DNA of 64,000 nucleotides from Ornithinimicrobium sediminis (GCF_021272345.1 NZ_JAJSDQ010000001.1:620001-684000), one strand, 5' to 3'; counted from the stretch's first letter, positions 9,417-18,397 are shown. Made by a program: numbers and translations. The notes: generated by a model from the sequence alone, not told the origin.

Positions 9417-10061
9417 ATGCGCCACCTCCCCACCTCTGCAGCCGCGCTCGCCGGTGCGTCACTGCTGCTCGCCGCCTGTACGAGCGACGGGCCGGACACT
9501 GCGGAGCCCGACGTCGTGACGCTCACCTCGGCGCCCGGCCCGGCCGAGGCCGGCACGGCCTCCGACACGGGCTGGTACTGCGCACTGATCGAGGAGGAGC
9601 TGGTGGCGACCGCCACCAACGGTGCCCTGGACCGGGCCCGCGAGTCGATGGTCAGCAACGACGACGACGCGTGGGTGTGCGAGGTCAACCTGGTCACCGG
9701 CGACAGCTACGAGACCGTGCTGCGCCTGAGCGTGTACCCCAACGGGCAGGAGGAGACCGAGGCCTTCCGCGCCGAGCTCGCGGACGCCGACGGGATGGAG
9801 CGGGGCCCGGCGTTCCTCGGCGAGTCCTATGTCGTGCCCGGTCGCACGGTGGCGCTCATGCAGTGCAACCTGCCCGAGCTGGAGGGGCAGCCCGGCGGGC
9901 CGGGTCCCTACGCCTTCCAGGTCGAGGGGCTGTCCGGGCCCGCCGCCGAGCTGACCGAGGAGCTCCGCAGCCCGGTGCGCAGGCTCGTGACCCAGATCGA
10001 CCAGTCGGTCGGCTGCTTCCCGACGCAGGCCTACGAGTCGGCCCCCACCGACGGCGGCTGA
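9417..10061 (+). CDS. Secreted lipoprotein of unknown function
   Basis: A 214-residue protein with a lipoprotein signal peptide: MRHLPTS, a hydrophobic Ala/Leu stretch, and the lipobox LLAAC with the modified Cys at 22. The mature part is acidic and has three further cysteines (WYCAL, WVCEV, MQCNLPE) plus one near the end (VGCFP), which could form two disulfides outside the cell. The pattern recalls small actinobacterial DUF3558-like lipoproteins, but I cannot assign it firmly. It converges on ku and shares a hairpin with it across the two stop codons. Confidence 0.75.
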   Translation: MRHLPTSAAALAGASLLLAACTSDGPDTAEPDVVTLTSAPGPAEAGTASDTGWYCALIEEELVATATNGALDRARESMVSNDDDAWVCEVNLVTGDSYETVLRLSVYPNGQEETEAFRAELADADGMERGPAFLGESYVVPGRTVALMQCNLPELEGQPGGPGPYAFQVEGLSGPAAELTEELRSPVRRLVTQIDQSVGCFPTQAYESAPTDGG

Positions 10062-10081
10062 GCCACCACGAGGGTCAGCCG
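10055..10081. terminator. Bidirectional hairpin spanning the stop codons of the lipoprotein gene and ku
   Basis: CGGCTGA at 10055-10061 pairs with TCAGCCG at 10075-10081 across a 13-base loop. The two arms contain the stop codons of the two convergent genes (10061 on the plus strand, 10075 on the minus strand). It is short, so the terminator role is inferred. Confidence 0.4.
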
Positions 10082-11067
10082 GCCTTGGTCTCCTCGTCCG
10101 TCGTGTCCTTGGCCGAGGACCTCTTCGAGGTCTTCTTCGCCGCCGTCTTCCTGGCGGGCGTCTTCTTCGCGGTGTCCTTCTTCGCACGCGTCTTCTTGGC
10201 AGTGGCCTTCTTCGCGGTGGTCCTCTTGGCAGCCGGCGTCGTGCCCGACCCCTCCTCGGCGTCCGACGAGGAACCCTCACCCCGAGCGGCCTTCGCGCGG
10301 TCCACGCTGCGCTGCAGCGCAGCGAGCAGGTCGACGACCTCGCCGGTGTCGCCCTCGTCCTCGGTGTCCGGGCTCTCAGTGACCTCGCCGCCCTCGATCT
10401 TGGACCGGACCAGCGCCTCCACCGCCTGCTGGTAGTCGTCCTCGTGCCCCTCGGGCTCGAAGTCGCCGGCCATGGAGTCGACCAGCATGCGCGCCATCGC
10501 GACCTCGGACTCCTTGGGCTCGGAGACCTCGTCGAGGTGGTCCAGCTGGCCTGCATCCCGGATCTCGTCGGGCCACAGCAACGTCTGGAGCACGATGACC
10601 TCGTCCACGACCCGCAGCACGGCCATGGTCATCCGGGTGCGCACCGACACCGTGACGACCGCGACGCGCTCGCTCTCACGCAGCGCCTCCCGCAGCAGCC
10701 CGTAGGCCTTGGCGCCCATGGCGTCGGGCTCGATGTAGTAGGCCTTGTCGTAGAGGATCGGGTCGATCTGCGAGACCGGCACGAAGCGCTCGACCGCGAT
10801 CTCCTTGCTGCTGCGGTTGGGCAGGCTCGCGAAGTCCTCGTCCGTCAGCACGACCGTCTTGCCGTCGGTCGTCTCGTAGGCCTTGGCGATGTCACGGTAG
10901 GCCACCTCCTCCCCGTCGGCCTGCGCCACCCGCTTGTAGCGGATGCGGCTGCCGTCGGAGGCGCGCACCTGGTGGAAGCTGACGTCGTGGTTCTCCGTGG
11001 CCGAGTAGAGCCGGACCGGCACGTTGACCAGCCCGAAGGACACGGCTCCCTTCCAGATCGCTCGCAC
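10075..11067 (-). CDS. ku: Non-homologous end-joining protein Ku
   Basis: A 330-residue bacterial Ku, the homodimeric ring that binds DNA ends and recruits LigD. It opens with the family hallmark IWKGAVSFGLVNVPVRLYSA, followed by the β-barrel core and the minimal C-terminal segment. From about residue 265 there is a long Lys/Ala-rich tail (repeats of AKK, TAKKT, ARKTAAKK), the extended C-terminus that in other species adds DNA binding and threading. The start is the GTG at 11067. Only 17 bp separate it from the ATG of the divergent ligase gene, so the two end-joining genes must share a promoter region. Confidence 0.96.
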   Translation of the reverse strand: MRAIWKGAVSFGLVNVPVRLYSATENHDVSFHQVRASDGSRIRYKRVAQADGEEVAYRDIAKAYETTDGKTVVLTDEDFASLPNRSSKEIAVERFVPVSQIDPILYDKAYYIEPDAMGAKAYGLLREALRESERVAVVTVSVRTRMTMAVLRVVDEVIVLQTLLWPDEIRDAGQLDHLDEVSEPKESEVAMARMLVDSMAGDFEPEGHEDDYQQAVEALVRSKIEGGEVTESPDTEDEGDTGEVVDLLAALQRSVDRAKAARGEGSSSDAEEGSGTTPAAKRTTAKKATAKKTRAKKDTAKKTPARKTAAKKTSKRSSAKDTTDEETKAG

Positions 11068-11084
11068 TCCCCCAGGATGGACCC
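11068..11084. promoter_or_regulatory. 17-bp divergent start region between ku and ligD-ligase
   Basis: The start codons of ku (minus) and the ligase gene (plus) are separated by just 17 bp. CAGGAT on the plus strand ends six bases before the ligase ATG, and CATCCT on the minus strand ends six bases before the ku GTG. The candidate -10 boxes overlap each other, so both transcripts would be leaderless. Each -35 would then lie inside the other gene. Confidence 0.45.
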
Positions 11085-12041
11085 ATGAGACCGATGCTCG
11101 CCACCTCGGGCAGCGCCCGGCCGGGCACCGGTGTGCCCACGGGGCCGGAGTGGGTGCACGAGATCAAGTGGGACGGCGTGCGCCTGCTGGCCGATGTCAG
11201 CCGGGGCCGGCTCCGGCTGCTGACCCGCTCGGGTCGGGACGTCGCGGTGGGCTTTCCCGAGCTGGCCGGTCTGGTCGACGTCGCCGACGACATGCTGCTC
11301 GACGGTGAGGCGGTGGCCATGCTGGAGGGGAGGCCGACCTTCTCGGGGGTCGTCGACCGTGTGCACGTCGCGACCCCGGCCGAGGCCGCACGCGCCCGGG
11401 CCGCGCGGCCTGCGACATACCTCGTCTTCGACCTGCTGCGGCTGGACGGGCTGGAGCTCACCGGCCTGCCGTGGCGCGAGCGCCGGGCGGCCCTGGAGGC
11501 CCTCCTGCCGCCCGGACCGTCCTGGCAGGTGTCACCCACGTATGCCGACGGGCCGGGACTGCTCACCGCGACGGCCGAGCAGGGTCTGGAGGGCATCGTG
11601 TCCAAACGGGTCGACTCCACCTACCTGCCGGGGGTGCGCAGCCCGGCGTGGCTGAAGTTCCCGCACCGCGAGGTCGAGAGCTACGTCGTCGGTGGCTGGC
11701 GACCCGAGACCGGTCGCTCGCGCCTGGGCGCGCTGCTGGTGGGGGTGCCGGCCGCGGGACAGCCCGGAAGGCTGTCCTTCCGGGGCCGGGTCGGCAGCGG
11801 TCTGGCCGGGCGGGCCGGCGCCGAGCTGGCGGCCCGGCTGTCCGAGGTGCCCGCGGCCGGGTGCCCCTTCGTCGACGAGGTGCCGCGCGCCGACAGCACC
11901 GGCGCCCGGTGGCTGCGGCCCGAGGTGGTCGTCGACGTCGCCTCCCTCGGGGTCACCTCCGCGGGCCGGCTGCGGCAGCCGTCCTACCAGGGGCAGCGCC
12001 CCGACCTCGACCCGCAGGAGGTGACCGGTGGCGACCGGTGA
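11085..12041 (+). CDS. ligD: ATP-dependent DNA ligase (LigD ligase-domain protein)
   Basis: A 318-residue stand-alone ATP-dependent ligase of the LigD/LigC type, sealing nicks during non-homologous end joining. The nucleotidyl lysine is K28 in EIKWDGVR; further motifs include LLDGEAV, YLVFDLLRLDG and EGIVSKRVDSTYLPG, and a C-terminal OB-fold contains RGRVGSGL. There is no polymerase or phosphoesterase domain on this polypeptide. It overlaps the polymerase gene by 14 bases, so the two would be translated from one message. The order is ligase then polymerase. Confidence 0.93.
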   Translation: MRPMLATSGSARPGTGVPTGPEWVHEIKWDGVRLLADVSRGRLRLLTRSGRDVAVGFPELAGLVDVADDMLLDGEAVAMLEGRPTFSGVVDRVHVATPAEAARARAARPATYLVFDLLRLDGLELTGLPWRERRAALEALLPPGPSWQVSPTYADGPGLLTATAEQGLEGIVSKRVDSTYLPGVRSPAWLKFPHREVESYVVGGWRPETGRSRLGALLVGVPAAGQPGRLSFRGRVGSGLAGRAGAELAARLSEVPAAGCPFVDEVPRADSTGARWLRPEVVVDVASLGVTSAGRLRQPSYQGQRPDLDPQEVTGGDR

Positions 12042-12918
12042 GACGCAGACGGTGGAGGTGGCCGGGCGGACCCTGCGGGTCAGCAGCCTGGACAAGGTGC
12101 TCTACCCCGCCACCGGGACCACCAAGGGCGAGGTGCTGCAGTACTACGTCTCCGTCGCCGACCGGCTGCTGCCACACCTGCGTGACCGGCCGGTGACACG
12201 CATCCGCTGGCCGCACGGGGTCACCGGCGAGCACTTCTTCGAGAAGAACCTGCCCAGCGGCGCTCCCCGCTGGCTGGAGTCGGTGACCATCCGCGGTCAC
12301 GGCTCACGCTCGGGCCGCGAGAGCGTGACCTACCCCCTGGTCAGGGACCTGGCCGCGCTCGTCTACCTGGTCAACCTGGGCTCCCTGGAGCTGCACGTGC
12401 CGCAGTGGCGGGTGGACGCCGAGGGTGTGCCGCAGCCCCCGGACCGGCTGGTCGTCGACCTGGACCCGGGGCCGGGCGCCGGGCTCGGCGAGTGCGCCCG
12501 CGTGGCGCTGCTGGTGCGGGAGCAGCTGGCAGCGGTCGGCCTGGACCCCGCACCGGTCACCAGCGGCAGCAAGGGCATGCAGGTCTACGCCGGCCTCGAC
12601 GGCGAGCGCTCCGCCGACGAGGTGAGCGCGGTGACCAAGGCCCTGGCCCAGCACCTCAGCGAGCGCCACCCCGCTCTGGTGGTGTGGCAGATGACCAAGG
12701 CCCTACGGCCGGGCAAGGTGCTGCTCGACTGGTCGCAGAACTCCGCGGCCAAGACGACCATCTGCCCGTGGTCGCTGCGGGGCCGCGACCACCCGCGCGT
12801 CGCCGCCCCGCGCTCCTGGGCCGAGGTGGAGGCCGCCGCCGACGGGCGTGCCGAGCTGACCCAGCTGCCCTACGAGCAGGCACTCGCCCTCGGGTCCGCG
12901 GCCGACGCCGACACCTGA
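12028..12918 (+). CDS. ligD: LigD polymerase-domain protein (AEP-type DNA repair polymerase)
   Basis: A 296-residue archaeo-eukaryotic primase-type polymerase, the PolDom of LigD, which fills and extends ends during end joining. Visible motifs are VSSLDKVLYP near the N-terminus, HFFEKNLP, a conserved His in LELHVPQW, the catalytic pair in VVDLDPGPGAG, SGSKGMQVYAGL, and WSQNSAAKTTICPWSLR near the C-terminus. The ATG at 12028 lies inside the end of the ligase gene. With ku and the ligase it forms a complete minimal end-joining set, without the 3'-phosphoesterase module. A strong hairpin follows. Confidence 0.93.
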   Translation: MATGETQTVEVAGRTLRVSSLDKVLYPATGTTKGEVLQYYVSVADRLLPHLRDRPVTRIRWPHGVTGEHFFEKNLPSGAPRWLESVTIRGHGSRSGRESVTYPLVRDLAALVYLVNLGSLELHVPQWRVDAEGVPQPPDRLVVDLDPGPGAGLGECARVALLVREQLAAVGLDPAPVTSGSKGMQVYAGLDGERSADEVSAVTKALAQHLSERHPALVVWQMTKALRPGKVLLDWSQNSAAKTTICPWSLRGRDHPRVAAPRSWAEVEAAADGRAELTQLPYEQALALGSAADADT

Positions 12919-12944
12919 CCGGCTCCGCCGGCACCCGGACATGC

Positions 12945-12980
12945 GTCGGCCCCCGTCGTCCAGGGCTGACGGGGGCCGAC
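12945..12980. terminator. Strong bidirectional hairpin between the LigD polymerase gene and lsr2
   Basis: A perfect 13-bp inverted repeat, GTCGGCCCCCGTC at 12945-12957 and its complement at 12968-12980, encloses a 10-base loop. It lies midway between the convergent ends of the polymerase gene and lsr2 and can terminate both. Confidence 0.8.
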
Positions 12981-12997
12981 AAGCAGCGGCGGACGTG

Positions 12998-13336
12998 TCA
13001 GTGCGCCGCCGCGTAGGCGTCCTGGAGCTCCTGGGAGACCCGACCCCGGTCGCTCACCTTGTATCCGTTGGCACGGCCCCACTCCCGCACCTTGGCCAGG
13101 TCGGCCGAGCTGGAGGAGGACGAGGAGGTGCCCGAGCTGCGTCGCCGAGTCTGCCGACGACCACCGGAGCGGCGGGCCTGGCCCACCCACTTGCCGAAGT
13201 CGTCCCTCAGCTGCGCAGCATGCTGGTCGTTCAGATCGATCTCGTAGGTGACACCGTCGAGCGAGAACTCCACTGTCTCGGAAGCCTCGGAACCGTCGAT
13301 GTCGTCCTCGAGAATCACTTGCACCCGCTGAGCCAT
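12998..13336 (-). CDS. lsr2: Nucleoid-associated protein Lsr2
   Basis: A 112-residue Lsr2, the actinobacterial H-NS analogue that bridges AT-rich DNA and silences transferred genes. The N-terminal dimerisation domain begins MAQRVQVILEDDIDGSEA. A basic linker with a run of eight serines broken once (SSGTSSSSSSS) leads to the C-terminal AT-hook-like domain with the signature RGRVS in the minor-groove loop. Length matches the family. A GAGG ribosome binding site precedes the ATG. It lies downstream of lysS, as in mycobacteria. Confidence 0.96.
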   Translation of the reverse strand: MAQRVQVILEDDIDGSEASETVEFSLDGVTYEIDLNDQHAAQLRDDFGKWVGQARRSGGRRQTRRRSSGTSSSSSSSADLAKVREWGRANGYKVSDRGRVSQELQDAYAAAH

Positions 13337-13438
13337 GCGTACCTCTGCTTCTTGAATGGGGATGGGGAACGGCCTTCGTTCACGGGATTGGCCGCAATCT
13401 CACGATATCGCTCCGGCGACTGCGACACAAGAAAGATG

Positions 13439-13654
13439 TCATTGTTGTGGAGAATCGTCGCTTTCCTGCTCGCTCCCGGATTCGCCGGTGGCCGCCTTCT
13501 GGGCGTCCAGGCTCCGCTCCCACTCGCGTTGGGCTGCCCTTTCCCTACGGTCGCCCTCGAGGATGTGCTTCATGATCACCCAGAACAGGTAGGCCAGCCC
13601 GATGGTCGGCAACAGGGCCGCCACATAGGGCCAGATCGACTGCACCACCGACAT
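13439..13654 (-). CDS. Small single-pass membrane protein
   Basis: A 71-residue protein with one clear transmembrane helix (residues about 8-30, SIWPYVAALLPTIGLAYLFW). An amphipathic basic/acidic stretch follows, and then a polar tail ending in Asp, Glu, Ser and Gln. The function is unknown. It starts one base after the lysS stop codon and so is probably translated from the lysS message. Confidence 0.7.
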   Translation of the reverse strand: MSVVQSIWPYVAALLPTIGLAYLFWVIMKHILEGDRRERAAQREWERSLDAQKAATGESGSEQESDDSPQQ

Positions 13655-13655
13655 T

Positions 13656-15155
13656 TCAGGCCTCGGGCTTCACGAAGGGGAAGAGAATGGTCTCGCGGAT
13701 CCCGGCGCCGGTGAGCAGCATCATGACCCGGTCGATGCCCAGCCCCAGGCCGCCCATGGGCGGCGCCGCGTACTCCAGCGCCTGGAGGAAGTCCTCGTCG
13801 AGCTGCATGGCGTCGAGGTCCCCGTCCGCCGCCCGGTGCGACTGCTCGGTGAGCCGCTGCCGCTGGATCTCGGGGTCGATGAGCTCGGTGAACGCGGTGC
13901 CCCGCTCCACACCCCCGATGATCAGGTCCCAGGCCTCGATGAGCCCCGGCTTGGTGCGGTGTGGGCGCGCCAGTGGCTGGGCCGACGCCGGGTAGTCGCA
14001 CACGAAGGTCGGCTGCAGCAGGCGGGGCTCGACCAGCTCACCGAAGAGCTCCACGGCGAGCTTCTCACTGTCCCAGCCGCGGTCCACCTCGACGCCGCGA
14101 CGGTCGGCGACCGCCAGCAGCACGTCGCGACCGGTCTCCACCGTGATCTCCTCACCCACCTCGTCCGACAGCGCGTCGTAGAAAGGCAGCCACGTCCACT
14201 CGGCGTCAAGGTCGATGACGCCCTCGGGTGTCTCGATGCGCCTGCTGCCGACGACGTCGGCGGCCGCCAGGATCATTTCCCGGGTGAGGTGGGCCATCGT
14301 CGTCTGGTCACCATAGGCTCCGTAGGCCTCGAGCATCGTGAATTCAGGGCTGTGGCTGGAGTCGATGCCCTCGTTGCGGAAGATGCGCCCGATCTCGTAG
14401 ACCCGGTCGATCCCTCCGACGACAGCCCTCTTCAGATACAGCTCCAGCGCGATGCGCATCGTCATCGGCATGTCGAACGCATTCAGGTGGGTGTGGAACG
14501 GGCGGGCCGTCGCACCACCGTGAATGGTCTGCAGGATCGGGCTCTCGATCTCCACGTAGCCGTGCGAGTCCAGCACCTCGCGGATGGCGCGCATCACCCC
14601 GGCACGCCGGCGCACCATGTCGCGAGCCTCCTGGCGCACGATGAGGTCGACGTAGCGACGGCGCACGCGCTGCTCCTCGGACAGCTCCTTGTGCAGCACC
14701 GGCAGGGGCCGCAGGGCCTTGCTCGCCATGCGCCACTCAGCGGCCATCACCGACAGCTCCCCGCGCCGGCTGGAGACGACCCGTCCGTGGACGAAGACAT
14801 GGTCACCGAGGTCGACCAGGTGCTTCCAGCGGGCCAGTGCCTCCTCCCCTACCTCGGCGAGGCTGAGCATCACCTGCAGCCGGGAGCCGTCACCGGCCTG
14901 CAGGGTCGCGAAGCAGAGCTTGCCGGTGTTGCGCACGAACACGACGCGGCCGGCGACGCCGACCTCGTCGGTCGTCTCCTGGCCGGTCTCCAGGTGCCCC
15001 CACTGCTCGCGCACCTCACCGATGGAGTGCGTGACCGGCACGTGCACCGCATACGGCTCGTGCCCCTGCTCCAGGAGGGCCGCACGCTTGGCGCGCCGCA
15101 CGCGCATCTGCTCGGGCAGCTCGGACTCGGGGGTGGGCAGGGGGGTGTCCGTCAC
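13656..15155 (-). CDS. lysS: Lysyl-tRNA synthetase (class II)
   Basis: A 499-residue class II LysRS charging tRNA-Lys. The N-terminal OB-fold anticodon domain (GRVVFVRNTGKLCFATLQ) is followed by the catalytic domain. Motif 2 is around VYEIGRIFRNEGID and HSPEFTMLE, and motif 3 is GLGLGIDRVMMLL near the C-terminus, followed by the usual ILFPFV end. I chose the GTG at 15155, seven bases after a TACCCT box, rather than the further upstream ATG at 15353, which would extend into ogt. The N-terminus VTDTPLPTPESELPEQ fits the family. Confidence 0.96.
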   Translation of the reverse strand: MTDTPLPTPESELPEQMRVRRAKRAALLEQGHEPYAVHVPVTHSIGEVREQWGHLETGQETTDEVGVAGRVVFVRNTGKLCFATLQAGDGSRLQVMLSLAEVGEEALARWKHLVDLGDHVFVHGRVVSSRRGELSVMAAEWRMASKALRPLPVLHKELSEEQRVRRRYVDLIVRQEARDMVRRRAGVMRAIREVLDSHGYVEIESPILQTIHGGATARPFHTHLNAFDMPMTMRIALELYLKRAVVGGIDRVYEIGRIFRNEGIDSSHSPEFTMLEAYGAYGDQTTMAHLTREMILAAADVVGSRRIETPEGVIDLDAEWTWLPFYDALSDEVGEEITVETGRDVLLAVADRRGVEVDRGWDSEKLAVELFGELVEPRLLQPTFVCDYPASAQPLARPHRTKPGLIEAWDLIIGGVERGTAFTELIDPEIQRQRLTEQSHRAADGDLDAMQLDEDFLQALEYAAPPMGGLGLGIDRVMMLLTGAGIRETILFPFVKPEA

Positions 15156-15162
15156 GGTGTCA

Positions 15163-15168
15163 AGGGTA
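15163..15168 (-). promoter_or_regulatory. -10 box TACCCT before lysS, leaderless start
   Basis: On the minus strand TACCCT is followed by TGACACC and then the GTG start. There is no ribosome binding site. The box lies in the short gap between ogt and lysS. Confidence 0.5.
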
Positions 15169-15180
15169 ACGAGCCCGGGC

Positions 15181-15690
15181 TCACCACAAGGACACGCCGT
15201 CGACGCTACGCTCCAGGTCGAGCAGCGCCTGCTTGCGCGCCGCCCCGCCCCCGTAGCCCGTGAGCGAGCCGTCTGCGCCGATGACGCGGTGGCAGGGGAC
15301 GACGATGGAGATCGGGTTGCGCCCGTTGGCCAGGCCGACGGCGCGCGAGGCACCCGGCCTGCCGAGCGCGAGCGCGAGCTGGCCGTAGGACCGGGTGCGG
15401 GCGTAGGGGATCTCCTGCAGCGCGGCCCAGACCTGCTGCTGGAAGGCGGTGCCCGTCGGGGCCAGCGGCAGGTCGAAGTCGGTGCGCCGTCCGGCGAAGT
15501 ACTCCTCCAGCTGGCGGGCGGTGCGCTGCAGCACCTCGGGTGCGTCGCCGGCGTCCACCCGCGGACCCAGGCGGGCGACGTCCGGTGCGTGCCTGTGCTC
15601 GACGAAGTAGACGGCCGTCAGCGCGGCACCGTCGGTGACCAGGGTGAGGTCGCCGACCGGGCTGTCGACGACGAGATGGCAGGTGCTCAT
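15181..15690 (-). CDS. ogt: Methylated-DNA--[protein]-cysteine S-methyltransferase (Ogt/MGMT)
   Basis: A 169-residue suicide repair protein that takes the alkyl group from O6-alkylguanine onto its own cysteine. The active site is VPCHRVIG. The helix-turn-helix block [21 protein letters not shown] with the arginine finger is present, as is the usual SLTGYGGG downstream of the active site. Its ATG overlaps the stop of the ada-alkA gene as ATGA, so the two form an alkylation-repair operon in which this gene supplies the methyltransferase domain missing from its partner. Confidence 0.94.
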   Translation of the reverse strand: MSTCHLVVDSPVGDLTLVTDGAALTAVYFVEHRHAPDVARLGPRVDAGDAPEVLQRTARQLEEYFAGRRTDFDLPLAPTGTAFQQQVWAALQEIPYARTRSYGQLALALGRPGASRAVGLANGRNPISIVVPCHRVIGADGSLTGYGGGAARKQALLDLERSVDGVSLW

Positions 15691-17195
15691 GACTGCTCCG
15701 AGGGTGGGGTCGGGTCGGGCGTCCGCGCAGCCGCGTGGCCGCTGGAGGCCCAGAGGGTCTGGGTGACGTAGGAGCGCCAGGGCCGCCACGCGGCACTGCG
15801 CGCGACGAGTGCCCGCACGTCCCCCGGGAGCCCGTGGGCGACCGCGGTGGCACGGACGGCCAGGTCGGTGGCCGGGAAGGCGTCGGGGTCACCGAGACCT
15901 CGCAGGGCCACCATCTCCGCGGTCCACGGGCCGATGCCGGGGATGTCGTGCAGCGCGGCCCGCGCCTCGCTCCAGGGGGTGTCCGGGCCCAGCCGCAGGG
16001 AGCCGTCCCCGAGCGCGGCCGCCAGGGTCAGCAGCGTGCGCAGGCGGGCGGGCGGCATACCGGGCAGGTCCTCGGTGGGGTGCCCGGCGAGGGCGGCGGG
16101 CTCGGGGAAGAGGTGGTCCGGCCCCTCACCCTCGCGCAGGGCCGGCGGCAGCGGGTCGCCGACCCGCTGCACGATGCGCCCGGCCAGCGTGCTCGCGGCC
16201 CGGGTGGAGATCTGCTGCCCGAGCACGACCCGCAGCGCCATCTCGGCGGGGTCGACCGTGCCGGGGATGCGCACCCCCGGGCGGGCTCCGACGAGGGGGG
16301 CCAGCACCGGGTCGGCGGCCAGGTGCGTGTCGACCGCGACCGGGTCGGCGTCGAGGTCCAGCAGCCTGCGGCAGCGGTGGATGGCTGCCGTGAGGTCACG
16401 CAGGTCGAGCAGCGTGAGCGCCGCCAGCACATGCCCCTCGGCGGGGCGCAGGTGGACGCGCCCCGGTGCGTGCGGCAGCCGGAGGGTGCGCTCCAGCCCA
16501 CCGTCGTGCCACCGCTCGACGTGCGGCACCAGGGTCGCCGCGAGGTGGCCGAAGAGCGAGTCGGCGTGCAGCGGGCTGCGGTGCGGCAGGCGCACGGTCA
16601 GGCGGTGGGCGGTGCCGGCCCCCGGACGCCGGGCCCGGCCGTGACCGCGCAGGGCGCTGGGCGTGGTCGCGAAGACGGCCTGCACGGTGTCGTTGAAGGA
16701 GCGGATGCTGGAGAAGCCGGCGGCGAAGGCGACGTCGGCCATCGGCAGCGCCGTCGTCTCGATGAGGGTGCGCGCGGTCTGGGCCCGCTGGGCCCGGGCG
16801 AGGGCCAGCGGTCCTGCGCCGAGCTCGGCGGTGACCAGACGCTCGACCTGGCGGGGGCTGTAGCCGAGCCGGCGGGCCAGGCCCTCGACCCCTTCGCTGT
16901 CGACGACACCGTCGGCGATGAGACGCATCGCCCGCGCGACCAGGTCGCCCCGGGTGTGCCACTGCGGCGACCCCGGTGTGGCGTCGGGGCGGCACCGCTT
17001 GCAGGCGCGGAAGCCTGCACCCTGAGCCGCCGCCGCACTCGGGTAGAAGCGCATGTTGCGGGTGTGCGGGGTCATCGCAGGACAGCTCGGCCGGCAGTAG
17101 ATGCCGGTCGTGACGACCGCGGTGTAGAACCACCCGTCGAAGCGGGGGTCCCGGCTGCGCACGGCGGCGGCGCAGGCCTCGTGGTCGGTGTGCAT
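15687..17195 (-). CDS. alkA: Ada/AraC-AlkA fusion: DNA-3-methyladenine glycosylase with regulator domains
   Basis: A 502-residue protein with three modules. Residues 1-80 are the Ada zinc domain, with C34, C38, C65 and C68 (IYCRPSC, ACKRC). Residues about 85-185 are an AraC-type helix-turn-helix ([19 protein letters not shown], then [17 protein letters not shown]). Residues about 200-500 are an AlkA glycosylase with a helix-hairpin-helix ([19 protein letters not shown]) and the catalytic Asp in ATDLAVR. The Ada domain senses methyl phosphotriesters, so the protein is probably both inducer and repair enzyme and is likely to activate its own operon with ogt. Confidence 0.94.
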   Translation of the reverse strand: MHTDHEACAAAVRSRDPRFDGWFYTAVVTTGIYCRPSCPAMTPHTRNMRFYPSAAAAQGAGFRACKRCRPDATPGSPQWHTRGDLVARAMRLIADGVVDSEGVEGLARRLGYSPRQVERLVTAELGAGPLALARAQRAQTARTLIETTALPMADVAFAAGFSSIRSFNDTVQAVFATTPSALRGHGRARRPGAGTAHRLTVRLPHRSPLHADSLFGHLAATLVPHVERWHDGGLERTLRLPHAPGRVHLRPAEGHVLAALTLLDLRDLTAAIHRCRRLLDLDADPVAVDTHLAADPVLAPLVGARPGVRIPGTVDPAEMALRVVLGQQISTRAASTLAGRIVQRVGDPLPPALREGEGPDHLFPEPAALAGHPTEDLPGMPPARLRTLLTLAAALGDGSLRLGPDTPWSEARAALHDIPGIGPWTAEMVALRGLGDPDAFPATDLAVRATAVAHGLPGDVRALVARSAAWRPWRSYVTQTLWASSGHAAARTPDPTPPSEQS

Positions 17196-17259
17196 GCGGC
17201 CAGTCTGCCCCGGGACACGACAGGGATCTAGCAGGAATCCGACATGCCCTTCGGGCGGG

Positions 17260-18366
17260 TCACTCCCTCGGCTGTGCCCTGACCTCGCGACGGCCCCGGA
17301 GGACCCCCGCCTCGTACACCGCGAGGAGCACCAGGGTCAGCCCGACGAGAGGCAGGACGAAGAGCAGCATCACCGCGCTGAAGCCCTGCTCGGCGTCGTG
17401 CTCCGTGGCGTTGAGGACCAGGTAGGTCGTGTAGGAGGCGTAGAGCAGGACGAACAGCCAGCCCTCCCAGCGGGCGATGACGAACCCCGTGAAGATGACG
17501 GGCAGCAGCGCGAGAGCTGTGGCGATCATGAGCGGGATGTCGACCGCCACCGCAGCACTGGGCACGGGCAGACCACCGGCGGCCAGCATGGACGGCAGAC
17601 CGAGCACGAGACCGATGTTGGCCAGACAGCTGCCGACGGCGTTGCCCACGGCGATGTCGCCCTCACCCCGGCGCACGGCCACGACCGAGGCGACGAGCTC
17701 GGGCAGCGACGTGCCCACGGCCACGATCGTGAGACCGACCACGAGACCGCTGACCCCGAGACCGGTCGCGATGGCGACGGCCCCGGTCACGAGCAGCTGC
17801 GCCCCGACGACCAGCAGCCCGACCCCCACCAGCACGAGCACGACCATGGTCAGCAGCGACATCCGGGGCCGGTGCCGCTCCTCCTCCTCGCCATCCACAC
17901 GTCCTTCCCCCTTGTCGCGCCGGCTGACCCACACGGCGATGACGGAGTGGGCGACCCAGGCCGTAAGCAGCAGCAGCCCGTCGAGGGTGCTGATCGTGCC
18001 GTCGAGCGACAGCAGCAGCAGACCGATGCTGAGCACACCGAGGAAGGGCACGTCCAGGCGCACGAGCTGGCGCCGGACCGCCAGCGGCAGCACCAGCGCC
18101 GACAGGCCCAGGATGAGCAGCACGTTGGCGATGTTGCTGCCGACCACGTTGCCGACCGCCAGGTCGGTCTCCCCTGTCAGCACGGCCCCGGTGGTCACGG
18201 CGAGCTCGGGGGCGGAGGTGGCGATCGACACGACGGTGAGGCCGACGACGAGCGGGGAGATGCCGACGCGGGTCGCGAGGTTGGCGGCCCCACGCACCAG
18301 CAGCTCGCCGCCGACGACGAGCAGGAGCAGACCGGCGAGGATGCGGCCGACGTCGAGGATGTCCAC
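17260..18366 (-). CDS. Calcium/sodium antiporter (CaCA family)
   Basis: A 368-residue, roughly ten-helix membrane protein with the two inverted α-repeats of Na+/Ca2+ exchangers: SIATSAPELAVTTGA in the first half and AVGTSLPELVASVVAV in the second, each carrying the conserved acidic residue. This is the YrbG-like branch, exchanging cytosolic Ca2+ (or another cation) for Na+ or H+. A charged cytosolic loop rich in Glu and Arg near residue 145 separates the halves. The GTG at 18366 is preceded by TACACT (18373-18378) six bases upstream. It is divergent from the MidA-like gene, with 31 bp between starts. Confidence 0.9.
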   Translation of the reverse strand: MDILDVGRILAGLLLLVVGGELLVRGAANLATRVGISPLVVGLTVVSIATSAPELAVTTGAVLTGETDLAVGNVVGSNIANVLLILGLSALVLPLAVRRQLVRLDVPFLGVLSIGLLLLSLDGTISTLDGLLLLTAWVAHSVIAVWVSRRDKGEGRVDGEEEERHRPRMSLLTMVVLVLVGVGLLVVGAQLLVTGAVAIATGLGVSGLVVGLTIVAVGTSLPELVASVVAVRRGEGDIAVGNAVGSCLANIGLVLGLPSMLAAGGLPVPSAAVAVDIPLMIATALALLPVIFTGFVIARWEGWLFVLLYASYTTYLVLNATEHDAEQGFSAVMLLFVLPLVGLTLVLLAVYEAGVLRGRREVRAQPRE

Positions 18367-18397
18367 GCCGCGAGTGTAGGGCTGGGAGGATGACGGG

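Noticed and set aside
12577-12600. Missing catalytic histidine in the LigD polymerase (SGSKGMQVY)
   Set aside because: The catalytic-site His of this family lies earlier (LELHVPQW) and is present, as are the VDLDP aspartates, so Gln here is not evidence of inactivation.
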